The notes: generated by a model not told the origin, from the letters alone. Counted from the stretch's first letter, positions 1-5,940 are shown. The stretch is 7,376 bases of DNA from an uncultured Ruminococcus sp. (GCA_947178195.1 CAMWXM010000141.1:1-7376), one strand, 5' to 3'. Made by a program: numbers and translations.

Positions 1-10
1 TCTTTTATTT

Positions 11-76
11 CAATCAGAAGACGGCATACGTTATGTAGAGAGTTCTCGTGGGCTAGGATATGTTTATTAGAGACAG
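11..76. other. Residual Illumina Nextera P7/N707 adapter (assembly artefact)
   Basis: The 66 bases align without gaps to the Nextera i7 adapter, recalled from memory: P7 end (11-34), index GTAGAGAG identical to N707 (35-42), GTCTCGTGGGCTCGG linker (43-57) and 19-bp Tn5 mosaic end (58-76). There are 8 mismatches, at 14, 31, 32, 43, 55, 59, 64 and 68. Viewed in the opposite direction, as a sequencer reads out of an insert into the adapter, seven of the eight are calls to A. Bases 1-10, beyond the adapter, read as an A-rich string in that direction, as expected when a read runs off the template. This is library sequence from low-quality read ends, not biology, and should be trimmed. Confidence 0.95.
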
Positions 77-77
77 G

Positions 78-191
78 GAAAGACTGGGAACGCCGGAGGA
101 TATTGCACATGCGGCAGCATTTCTTGCGTCAGAAAGCAGTGATTTTATTACCGGTCAGATACTGGGTGTGAACGGAGGGTTTGTAATTTAG
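78..191 (+). CDS. Short-chain dehydrogenase/reductase, C-terminal fragment (FabG-like)
   Basis: The last 37 codons of a gene whose 5' part is missing from this assembly. The peptide reads ERLGTPEDIA, then an alanine-rich helix ending FLAS, then DFITGQ and VNGGFVI before a TAG stop. This is the typical C-terminus of classical SDR enzymes: R-x-G-x-PEDIA, FLAS, ITGQ, VNGG. FabG (3-oxoacyl-ACP reductase) and its relatives carry this pattern, but the nucleotide-binding and Ser-Tyr-Lys catalytic parts are absent, so the substrate and exact family cannot be told. The sequence upstream of 77 is adapter. An in-frame ATG at 60-62 lies inside the adapter and is not a real start. The gene is broken by the assembly, not by mutation. 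Confidence 0.85.
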   Translation, partial: ERLGTPEDIAHAAAFLASESSDFITGQILGVNGGFVI

Positions 192-227
192 CAGTGAACA
201 TGGTCTGAGGTAATAATGAACAATATT

Positions 228-256
228 TTGAATTAATTTTGTGCAATTTTTATAAT
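228..256 (+). promoter_or_regulatory. Candidate sigma-A promoter upstream of the LtaS-like gene (distal)
   Basis: TTGAAT at 228-233 and a consensus TATAAT at 251-256 are separated by exactly 17 bp, in AT-rich sequence after the SDR stop. The predicted start is near 263, giving a leader of about 145 nt. This is a sequence match only. The region is so AT-rich that chance matches are likely, and the proximal candidate at 304-332 competes with it. Confidence 0.5.
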
Positions 257-303
257 TGACGTAGAACTTATTTATAATTATGCGATAAAAATGAAAATAG
301 CTA

Positions 304-332
304 TTGAACTTTGAGTTTTCTTGTGATATATT
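304..332 (+). promoter_or_regulatory. Candidate extended -10 promoter upstream of the LtaS-like gene (proximal)
   Basis: TTGAAC (304-309), a 17-bp spacer and TATATT (327-332). A TG at 324-325 sits one base upstream of the -10 hexamer, giving an extended -10. The predicted start is near 339, immediately before the hairpin at 348-366, so transcripts would begin almost at that hairpin. With the site at 228-256 it forms a possible tandem promoter pair. Confidence 0.5.
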
Positions 333-347
333 ATATTTAAGGCGATA

Positions 348-366
348 CCGCACAAAAACTGTGCGG
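348..366 (+). other. Perfect GC-rich hairpin in the leader of the LtaS-like gene
   Basis: CCGCACA (348-354) and TGTGCGG (360-366) form a perfect 7-bp stem with loop AAAAC. It stands out as GC-rich within a very AT-rich spacer. The bases after it (CAATTTGCTG) are not a T-run, so it is not a standard intrinsic terminator. Lying about 10 nt after the proximal promoter's predicted start, it could protect the 5' end of the mRNA. It could also be a protein-binding site or a weak terminator for the SDR gene. Confidence 0.45.
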
Positions 367-407
367 CAATTTGCTGTAAAAATCAAACAGAAAGAATGAG
401 GCGTTAA

Positions 408-2243
408 ATGAAAGAGAAGATTTTAAAAATCGGAAGAGCTTTCAAAAAATTCAACAAAAAAAGAGACGAAAATTCTCAGATCTTTAAATTGACCAACATT
501 TTATTGACAGTCTTATTTCCGGTGTTCATAGTTTGTATGGCAGAAATCAATCAGGATAAATATCCTTCTAAATTTATTTTGTTCTGTGCGTCAAGACCAA
601 CGGTCATGATCTTTAATATATTTATAGCGTCGCTTATATTTTACGGCTTACTGCTGCTTTTCAAAAAGGCATGGCGGGCTGTGCTGATACAATCCTTAGC
701 TTATATGGCGCTTAGTATTACCGAGCTTTTTAAATTCGGCACTAATGGAAATCACCTTATCATGACCGATATGAAGCTTGTGAAAAGCGTTAAAAGTCTT
801 ACTTCCTTTGCCTATATCAAAATCACTCCTATGCTTATAACTTATGTTATCATTGTTTTTATTTATTTTGCGGTAGTGTTCTGGTTCAATCCCAAAATTA
901 AAATAAGTATTGCCAAAAGAATTGCTCCCGCATTAGGTTGCCTTGCCGCATGCGTATGCATTATAACCGTTCCGGCCATCTCAACCCCGGTTTATTCTCT
1001 TTTTGATGTTGACCAGACGGTTGCAAATAATACGTTTAAATTGAATGAAAAATTTGAAAATAATGGTTTTTTATCATTTTTCTGTCAGACTGCTTCAGAG
1101 AATCTTGCTAATCAGCTCGAACCGCCTGAAAATTACAATGATAGTACCATTTCGGAAATTATTGACGTAGATGTTGAGGATAAATCATTTTCCGGTAAAA
1201 AACCCAATGTTATTATGATAATGTCCGAGTCTTTTGCTGATTTCAGACGTTTTGAGGATAAGCTTAATCTGAATGCCGACGATACATACAAAGGCTTCGA
1301 TAATGTTGCCGAACAGGGTTTTAAGGGTAATGCTATTGTTCCTACTTATGCAAGCTGGACGGTAAGAACTGAATTTGAGCTTAATTTCGGACTTCCGGTA
1401 AGATCGCTTAATGATCCTAACATGCCCCAGAGAGTGCTTCTTGACAGAGCGCAGCCTACCATAGCTTCATATTATAAATCCTGGGGTTATTCTACTGCAT
1501 ATGTTCATCCGTTTATGAGCTCCTTCTACAGCAGATCGAGAGTTTATGCGAATTTCGGCTTTGATAAGCTTATTTTTGACGAGGATTTCACAGTACCGTT
1601 GAATTATTACGGTACATATGTTGAAGATAAAACTGTTTTCAATCAGATTGAAAAGCTCATTAAGGAAACTGACCAGCCGCTTTTCCTGCATACTACAACA
1701 ATGCAGAATCATCAGCCATACGACCAGGGAGAAAACCCAGAGGATGAAATAGGCAACTATTTACAATGGATAGGTCATTCCTGTGATGATTTTGAGGTAT
1801 TTATAAATGACCTGAAAAAACTCGACGAACCTACAGTGGTATTTTTAGTAGGCGACCATTATCCGTCACTCAAGGGCGAAAACAGCGTTTATGACCAGCT
1901 TGGAATGAACGGCGATAATTGCAGCGTTCTTTATGAACAACCATACATTTTATGGAGCAATTATGAGCTGGATTACAGTAAAATGCCCGAAGAAGCCATT
2001 TCGACTTTCTATATGCCTTATGTCATTATGGAGGCTATCGATGCTCCGAGAGATGAATTTATCCAGACTATGATGGATAAAATGGCTGAAACGCCGGTAT
2101 ATTCCACAAATTATGATCCTAATGTTGGCAGAGACAATGACCTTGACGTGCTGACATATGACCGGATATTGGGCGATATAGTATCTTCAAATGCTATCCC
2201 TGAAAATCTTCTTGAAACAGCAGAAGAGGCTCAGGACGATTAA
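408..2243 (+). CDS. LTA synthase family membrane sulfatase-fold protein (LtaS-like)
   Basis: A 611-residue enzyme resembling lipoteichoic acid synthases, which transfer glycerol phosphate from phosphatidylglycerol onto a growing polymer outside the membrane. The N-terminal half has five likely membrane segments (about residues 27-46, 64-85, 88-105, 139-160 and 171-191), as in LtaS. The alkaline-phosphatase/sulfatase domain runs from about 265 to 560. Expected metal and catalytic residues are visible: E274 in IMSES, nucleophile T318 in SWTVRTEFE, and D483-H484 in VGDHYP. NHQPY (434-438) and the HPF region (367) resemble substrate-site motifs. The length is close to S. aureus LtaS (646 aa). The ATG follows GAGG (398-401) by 6 nt. 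The gene has its own upstream promoter candidates and a terminator, so it is probably monocistronic. Family is secure. Whether the product is true LTA or another glycerol-phosphate decoration is not decidable here. Confidence 0.9.
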   Translation: MKEKILKIGRAFKKFNKKRDENSQIFKLTNILLTVLFPVFIVCMAEINQDKYPSKFILFCASRPTVMIFNIFIASLIFYGLLLLFKKAWRAVLIQSLAYMALSITELFKFGTNGNHLIMTDMKLVKSVKSLTSFAYIKITPMLITYVIIVFIYFAVVFWFNPKIKISIAKRIAPALGCLAACVCIITVPAISTPVYSLFDVDQTVANNTFKLNEKFENNGFLSFFCQTASENLANQLEPPENYNDSTISEIIDVDVEDKSFSGKKPNVIMIMSESFADFRRFEDKLNLNADDTYKGFDNVAEQGFKGNAIVPTYASWTVRTEFELNFGLPVRSLNDPNMPQRVLLDRAQPTIASYYKSWGYSTAYVHPFMSSFYSRSRVYANFGFDKLIFDEDFTVPLNYYGTYVEDKTVFNQIEKLIKETDQPLFLHTTTMQNHQPYDQGENPEDEIGNYLQWIGHSCDDFEVFINDLKKLDEPTVVFLVGDHYPSLKGENSVYDQLGMNGDNCSVLYEQPYILWSNYELDYSKMPEEAISTFYMPYVIMEAIDAPRDEFIQTMMDKMAETPVYSTNYDPNVGRDNDLDVLTYDRILGDIVSSNAIPENLLETAEEAQDD

Positions 2244-2265
2244 GGCAATAACCGTTTGAAATATT

Positions 2266-2303
2266 CAGCCTGTAGATATTTTTTCTACAGGCTGTTTTCT
2301 CTT
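2266..2303 (+). terminator. Intrinsic terminator after the LtaS-like gene
   Basis: CAGCCTGTAGA (2266-2276) and TCTACAGGCTG (2284-2294) form a perfect 11-bp stem with a 7-nt T-rich loop, followed by TTTTCTCTT (2295-2303). It lies 22 bp after the stop codon. The T-tract is on the + strand side only, so it acts on transcripts from the LtaS-like gene. Confidence 0.9.
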
Positions 2304-2331
2304 AAAAAATAAAGAAACAAGGAGAAATTTT

Positions 2332-3015
2332 ATGAAAACATCAGCAATAATCGTATGCGCAGGAAATTCCACAAGAATGCAGGGTGCAAATAAAATACTT
2401 TTGCCTCTGGGAAAAACAAATGTTATCGGAAACACATTGCTTGCCTTTGAAAAATGCGAAAGCGTCACCGATATTGTTATAGTATGCCGCAAAAGCGATG
2501 AGGAGCATATAAAAAATACCGCTGCAGAGCTTGGGATTTCAAAGCTTCACGCTTTCGCTCAGGGCGGTGAAACACGTCAGCAAAGCGTTATTAACGGACT
2601 GCGCCTTATAAGCGGCGATACCGAAATGATAGCTATACATGACGGTGCAAGACCTCTTGTTAAACCAGCACATATCGAAAAAACAATAAAAGACGCTTCG
2701 GTTTTCGGTGGCGCAGCTCTGGGAGTACCGGTCAAGGATACAATAAAAGTTGTACAGGACGGTCTTATTGTGGATACTCCTTACCGTCCTTCTCTTTACA
2801 TAACCCAGACGCCGCAGGTGTTTAAACGCCGCTTGTATTTTGAAGGTGTTGATTTTGCGCTGGAGCATGAACTGGATTTTACCGACGACTGCCAGCTTAT
2901 TGAAGCCATAGGCACAAAAATATATATGACAACAGGGGATTATACTAATATTAAAATTACAACACCCGAAGATATAGAAATAGCAAAATTACTTTTGAAC
3001 AGAAATGAGGAATAA
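2332..3015 (+). CDS. ispD: 2-C-methyl-D-erythritol 4-phosphate cytidylyltransferase
   Basis: IspD couples MEP with CTP to give CDP-methylerythritol and pyrophosphate, the third step of the non-mevalonate isoprenoid pathway, in the cytoplasm. The 227 residues match the usual length. The nucleotide-binding start reads AGNSTRM with R15 and K21 as expected. GGETRQQSV (78-86), HDGARP (103-108), VPVKDTIK (132-139), R152, QTPQVF (159-164), FTDD (183-186) and NIKITTPED (206-214, with K208) follow in the family order. HDGARP replaces the more common HDAARP, a conservative change. The ATG follows AAGGAG (2319-2324) by 7 nt. Its stop is 4 nt before the ispF start, so the two are co-transcribed. I see no convincing promoter between the preceding terminator and this gene. 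Confidence 0.96.
   Translation: MKTSAIIVCAGNSTRMQGANKILLPLGKTNVIGNTLLAFEKCESVTDIVIVCRKSDEEHIKNTAAELGISKLHAFAQGGETRQQSVINGLRLISGDTEMIAIHDGARPLVKPAHIEKTIKDASVFGGAALGVPVKDTIKVVQDGLIVDTPYRPSLYITQTPQVFKRRLYFEGVDFALEHELDFTDDCQLIEAIGTKIYMTTGDYTNIKITTPEDIEIAKLLLNRNEE
3007..3012 (+). promoter_or_regulatory. Ribosome binding site that sets the ispF start
   Basis: GAGGAA overlaps the last codons of ispD and ends 7 nt before ATG 3020. It cannot serve the other in-frame ATG at 3005 because it lies inside that reading. This favours 3020 as the ispF start. Confidence 0.75.
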
Positions 3016-3019
3016 AAAT

Positions 3020-3499
3020 ATGAGTTTCAGAATAGGACACGGTTATGACGTTCACAGGTTGACAGAAAACAGAAAGCTTATTTTGGGGGGAGTGGATATC
3101 CCATATGAAAAGGGGCTGATGGGACATTCCGACGCAGATGTGCTGGTACATGCTATAATGGATTCACTTTTAGGTGCGCTGGCTTTAGGAGATATAGGAA
3201 AGCATTTTCCCGATACCGACCCGGAATATGCCGGTGCGGACAGCATAGAACTGCTGAAAAAGGTTTATGAACTTATAAATGAAAAGGGTTATCGTCTGGG
3301 GAATCTGGATGCTGTGATACTTGCCCAGATGCCGAAGCTTTCACCTTATATAGACGATATGAGAAAGAATATTGCAAAAGCTCTGAAATGTGATATATCT
3401 GAAATAAGCGTTAAGGCTACTACCGAAGAAAAGCTTGGATTTACCGGAGAAGGACTTGGCATGTCGGCTCATTGCGCAGTACTTCTTGAATCAATCTGA
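3020..3499 (+). CDS. ispF: 2-C-methyl-D-erythritol 2,4-cyclodiphosphate synthase
   Basis: IspF cyclises CDP-methylerythritol 2-phosphate to methylerythritol cyclodiphosphate with loss of CMP. It is a cytoplasmic trimer with a zinc in each active site. From ATG 3020 the protein has 159 residues, the normal length, and begins MSFRIGHGYDVHR as the family does. An upstream in-frame ATG at 3005 would add five residues, but it overlaps ispD and lacks a ribosome site. Zinc ligands D10, H12 and H44 are present. So are GHSDADV (35-41), GDIGKHFPDTD (58-68), the VKATTEE stretch (131-137, with E137) and LGFTGEGLGM (139-148). It follows ispD by 4 nt. The intermediate enzyme IspE, which acts between the two, is not in this window. 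Confidence 0.96.
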   Translation: MSFRIGHGYDVHRLTENRKLILGGVDIPYEKGLMGHSDADVLVHAIMDSLLGALALGDIGKHFPDTDPEYAGADSIELLKKVYELINEKGYRLGNLDAVILAQMPKLSPYIDDMRKNIAKALKCDISEISVKATTEEKLGFTGEGLGMSAHCAVLLESI

Positions 3500-3503
3500 G
3501 CAG

Positions 3504-3533
3504 GTGACAGATAACTGCATTTAAGCATATAAT
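3504..3533 (+). promoter_or_regulatory. Candidate promoter for the DUF3343-desulfurase pair
   Basis: GTGACA (3504-3509, five of six to TTGACA) and a perfect TATAAT (3528-3533) are spaced by 18 bp, directly after the ispF stop. The predicted start is near 3540, giving a leader of about 50 nt. No terminator was seen between ispF and this site, so read-through from ispDF is also possible. Confidence 0.55.
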
Positions 3534-3542
3534 AGTATCACG

Positions 3543-3572
3543 GGAAGAATATGCGTAAAGCATGGAGCTTCC
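3543..3572 (+). other. Small nested stem-loop in the DUF3343 leader
   Basis: GGAAG (3543-3547) can pair with CTTCC (3568-3572), and inside it ATGC (3551-3554) pairs with GCAT (3560-3563) around a GTAAA loop. The right arm lies only 3 nt before the strong AAGGAGG ribosome site (3576-3582). The stems are short, so this may be chance. Confidence 0.3.
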
Positions 3573-3588
3573 TTAAAGGAGGGATACT

Positions 3589-3819
3589 ATGAATGTGACA
3601 GCAGTTTTGATGCCTTCCGTTACTCATGCCCTTAGAGCTAAAAGAATTTTTTCGGGCATGGGATACATGTGTGAAATCAAAAGAGCGTCGAACGTTTCAA
3701 GAAACGGCTGCACTCATTATATAGCAGTAAGCACAAATACCGCTACAGTAATTTCAATATTGAATAAAAACAGGATAAAATATGGCGAAATTCTTGAAGA
3801 AAGCGGTGGAGCAGGATGA
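3589..3819 (+). CDS. DUF3343 (putative Se/S carrier-like) small protein
   Basis: A 76-residue soluble protein resembling the DUF3343 family, annotated in Pfam as putative Se/S carrier-like. Members are short ferredoxin-like-fold proteins that often lie beside class V aminotransferase-fold enzymes. The first strand and helix (about 3-25) match the expected T-x-A-x-x-A-x-x-I layout. The family cysteine appears as C41 in NGCTHYIAV, where many relatives read GCGYS or similar. A second cysteine, C28, lies in the preceding strand. The ATG follows a near-perfect AAAGGAGG by 6 nt, the strongest ribosome site in the window. The stop overlaps the next start by 4 nt (ATGA), so the two products are probably made together. 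The biochemical role is unproven, and family assignment is from pattern memory. Confidence 0.75.
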   Translation: MNVTAVLMPSVTHALRAKRIFSGMGYMCEIKRASNVSRNGCTHYIAVSTNTATVISILNKNRIKYGEILEESGGAG

Positions 3820-4955
3820 TAGTTAATTTTGATAATGCCGCTACAACATTTCCCAAACCCTCTTCTGTAACATCAGCTCTTTATGGAGCGACAAAAAGAT
3901 ACGGCGGAAATGCCGGAAGAGGTGGACACAGACTTACTGCCATAACTACCGAAAAGATTTTTGATACTCGTCAGGCAGCAGCTGATTTTTTTGGCGCACA
4001 GCCTGAAAATACGGTTTTTACCATGAATTGTACTCATTCGTTAAATCTTGCGATTCAAGGAATAATGTCCGGCGGTGGGCATATAATTATAAGCGGAATT
4101 GAACATAATTCCTCAGCACGACCGGTCTATGCTCTTGCGCAAAAGGGAAGATGTACATTCAGTATAGCCGAGGTGGGAAAAACAGACGAGGAAACGGTGA
4201 ATAATTTCAGAAAGCTTATAAGACATAATACTAAAGCAATAGTATGTACCATTGCCGGAAATGTTACCGGACAGATAATGCCTTATAAGCAGCTCGGAAA
4301 GCTATGTCTTGAAAAAGATATCTGTTTTATTGCCGACGGCGCACAGGCATGTGGAGTTTTAGATATAAAAATGTCCGATGGAATAAATATTCTCTGCACA
4401 TCAGGTCATAAGGGACTTTACGGTCCTAGCGGTACTGGTATACTGATAAGCGACTGTAAATTTCTTATAGACCCTTTGATGCAGGGCGGTACGGGAAGCT
4501 CGGTATTCAATCTGAAGCACCCCGATTACCTGCCCGACAGCTTAGAAAGCGGAACGCCTAACACATGGGGAGTTATCGCTTTGAAGCAGGGAATAGATTT
4601 TGTGGCAAGGAAAACTCCGGCAAAAATATATGCCCATGAAAATAATCTTTGCAGCCGTTTTATAAAGGGTCTTGAGGGTACGGATGCTATTATTTACAGA
4701 AACAGAGATTTGTCTTACGTTCCGGTGGTTTCCTTCAATATACCGGGCGTTAAGCCGGAACAGACCGCATATGTGCTGGATAAGCATGGGTTCTGCCTCA
4801 GAGCAGGTCTTCACTGCGCTCCGCTGGCTCATCACAGCCTTGGTACTGAAAATGGAACAGTAAGATTTTCTCCTTCTGTGTTTAATAACGAAAAACAGGT
4901 TGATGATTTGGTGAAAATTATAAAAAATAAAAATAAATTCAGCGAAAGCTATTGA
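3816..4955 (+). CDS. Cysteine desulfurase family PLP enzyme (aminotransferase class V)
   Basis: A 379-residue PLP enzyme of the SufS/CsdA/NifS superfamily, closest in style to the TIGR01977 (EF2568-type) group. Such enzymes take sulfur from cysteine, or selenium from selenocysteine, as an enzyme-bound persulfide. Visible features are the N-terminal NFDNAATTFPKP motif, EHNS with H97, ADGAQ with D174 and Q177, Schiff-base lysine K199 in TSGHKG, ESGTPN (245-250), and probable catalytic C334 in RAGLHCAPLAHH. All key residues are present, so it is likely active. The start overlaps the DUF3343 stop by 4 nt, with GGAG (3808-3811) just upstream, which points to coupled translation. No iscU/suf scaffold or selD is nearby, so the acceptor is unknown. 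DUF3343 is the obvious candidate partner. Confidence 0.9.
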   Translation: MIVNFDNAATTFPKPSSVTSALYGATKRYGGNAGRGGHRLTAITTEKIFDTRQAAADFFGAQPENTVFTMNCTHSLNLAIQGIMSGGGHIIISGIEHNSSARPVYALAQKGRCTFSIAEVGKTDEETVNNFRKLIRHNTKAIVCTIAGNVTGQIMPYKQLGKLCLEKDICFIADGAQACGVLDIKMSDGINILCTSGHKGLYGPSGTGILISDCKFLIDPLMQGGTGSSVFNLKHPDYLPDSLESGTPNTWGVIALKQGIDFVARKTPAKIYAHENNLCSRFIKGLEGTDAIIYRNRDLSYVPVVSFNIPGVKPEQTAYVLDKHGFCLRAGLHCAPLAHHSLGTENGTVRFSPSVFNNEKQVDDLVKIIKNKNKFSESY

Positions 4956-4979
4956 AATTATCTGTATTTGTGGTAAAAT
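4952..4979 (+). promoter_or_regulatory. Candidate extended -10 promoter for cdaA-cdaR
   Basis: TTGAAA (4952-4957), a 16-bp spacer and TAAAAT (4974-4979), preceded by TGG at 4971-4973, which gives an extended -10. The -35 overlaps the stop codon of the desulfurase-family gene. The predicted start is near 4986, giving a leader of about 70 nt that contains the whole repeat structure at 4996-5043. Confidence 0.55.
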
Positions 4980-4995
4980 TATAAGTAGAGAGATT

Positions 4996-5043
4996 TAAGA
5001 GGGGAGAACTCCCCTCTTACATAACTATTATCATAAGAGGGGA
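4996..5043 (+). promoter_or_regulatory. Switch-like leader of cdaA with mutually exclusive pairings
   Basis: TAAGAGGGGA occurs at 4996-5005 and again at 5034-5043. Between them TCCCCTCTTA (5010-5019) is the exact reverse complement of both. The middle arm can pair with the first copy (10 bp, 4-nt loop) or with the second copy (10 bp, 14-nt loop). The second copy is the only purine-rich ribosome-site candidate before cdaA, ending 12 nt from its ATG. Pairing with it would hide the site, and pairing with the first copy would free it. No T-run follows, so it is not a standard terminator. The repeat and pairings are directly visible. A regulatory role is an inference. Confidence 0.5.
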
Positions 5044-5055
5044 AGTGAAAAAATT

Positions 5056-5940
5056 ATGATGGATGCAATAAGAAATATTCTGAATATGATCTGGAGCGTT
5101 ATGCAGACTATGACGTTTATGGATATTATAGATATTATCCTTATGTCTTATCTTATGTATCTGCTTATAAAAATAATAAGGGAGACCCGAGCAAATCAGC
5201 TTATCAAAGGTATTATAATTGTTGTTGCGGCATATTTCATAAGTACGGCTGTGGGGCTTAAATCAATTTCGTACATAGTTAAAAGCATTCTTGATGTGGG
5301 GCTACTTGCTATACTTATCATGTTCCAGCCGGAAATAAGACGTGCTCTGGAAAAAGCAGGACGGACAAAAATCGGGCCAAACCTTTTTAATTTAAGCGGT
5401 TCATCAGACGAATTGACCTCAGCATGGAACAATGCCATTGAAGAAATATGCGATTCCTGCGTTGACCTGTCCGCTTCAAAAACCGGCGCTCTTATCGTTA
5501 TAGAACGACAGACAAGGCTTGGAGAGCAAATTGAAAACGGAACTATAATCAACGCAAAGCCATCTAAAGAGCTTTTTGGAAATATTTTTTTTCCGAATAC
5601 TCCCCTGCACGACGGCGCAGTTATTATCCGTGACGGCATTATTCTTGCAGCGGCATGCTTTCTGCCAAAGCCGCAAAAGGAAGAGGCTATACCGAAAAGG
5701 CTTGGCTCAAGACACAGAGCAGCGATTGGCATGAGTGAAAATTCCGATGCTGTTATAATAGTCGTTTCTGAGGAAACCGGACAGATATCCATTGCGGAAA
5801 ACGGAAGTCTTAAACGTGATTTTACAAGATTTATGCTCAACGAATATCTCCATGAAGCAATTTTCCCCAAGCCGCAGGAACCAAAAATCCCTCTTGCAGC
5901 AAAGCTGCGCAGCCGCTCAAAAGGAGATGATAAAAAATGA
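5056..5940 (+). CDS. cdaA: Membrane diadenylate cyclase CdaA
   Basis: CdaA (DacA) condenses two ATP into cyclic di-AMP, the second messenger that controls potassium and osmolyte uptake and cell-wall balance in Gram-positive bacteria. The 294 residues are slightly longer than B. subtilis CdaA (273). Three membrane segments lie at about residues 22-40, 50-66 and 74-91, before a cytoplasmic DisA_N domain (about 95-265). Catalytic signatures are intact: GALIVIE (144-150), PLHDGA with DGA at 186-188, and GSRHRAAIG with RHR at 219-221. A basic tail (283-294) ends the protein. Two consecutive ATGs (5056, 5059) are possible starts. The ribosome site is atypical, a GGGGA ending 12 nt upstream inside the leader repeat. 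The stop overlaps the cdaR start by 4 nt. Confidence 0.96.
   Translation: MMDAIRNILNMIWSVMQTMTFMDIIDIILMSYLMYLLIKIIRETRANQLIKGIIIVVAAYFISTAVGLKSISYIVKSILDVGLLAILIMFQPEIRRALEKAGRTKIGPNLFNLSGSSDELTSAWNNAIEEICDSCVDLSASKTGALIVIERQTRLGEQIENGTIINAKPSKELFGNIFFPNTPLHDGAVIIRDGIILAAACFLPKPQKEEAIPKRLGSRHRAAIGMSENSDAVIIVVSEETGQISIAENGSLKRDFTRFMLNEYLHEAIFPKPQEPKIPLAAKLRSRSKGDDKK

Noticed and set aside
256..278. TTGACG at 256-261 with TATAAT at 273-278 as a promoter
   Set aside because: The spacer is only 11 bp, too short for a sigma-A promoter.
129..386. An 85-codon open frame on the - strand over the SDR end and the spacer
   Set aside because: It runs through promoter candidates and the real SDR C-terminus, is rich in Asn, Tyr and Phe codons typical of AT-rich noncoding DNA, and has no clear family signature.
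2256..2282. TTGAAA and TATTTT as a promoter for ispD
   Set aside because: The spacer is 15 bp, the -10 is weak, and the hexamer lies in the loop of the terminator.
3005..3019. Upstream ATG as the ispF start
   Set aside because: It would overlap ispD, lacks a ribosome site and adds five residues absent from typical IspF. The GAGGAA site fits ATG 3020.
4672..4863. A 63-codon + strand frame inside the desulfurase-family gene
   Set aside because: It overlaps the conserved C-terminal part of that gene, including the catalytic cysteine, and shows no independent signal.
4996..5019. The hairpin before cdaA as an intrinsic terminator of the desulfurase-family gene
   Set aside because: The stem is strong, but no T-run follows on either strand. 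The third repeat arm at the ribosome site suggests a leader element instead.
4986..5055. A known c-di-AMP (ydaO-type) riboswitch before cdaA
   Set aside because: The leader is only about 70 nt, shorter than that riboswitch class, and I see none of its conserved core.
5196..5870. A 224-codon open frame on the - strand
   Set aside because: It lies wholly inside cdaA, whose catalytic motifs are intact. The opposite frame has no recognisable motifs and is a codon-bias shadow.
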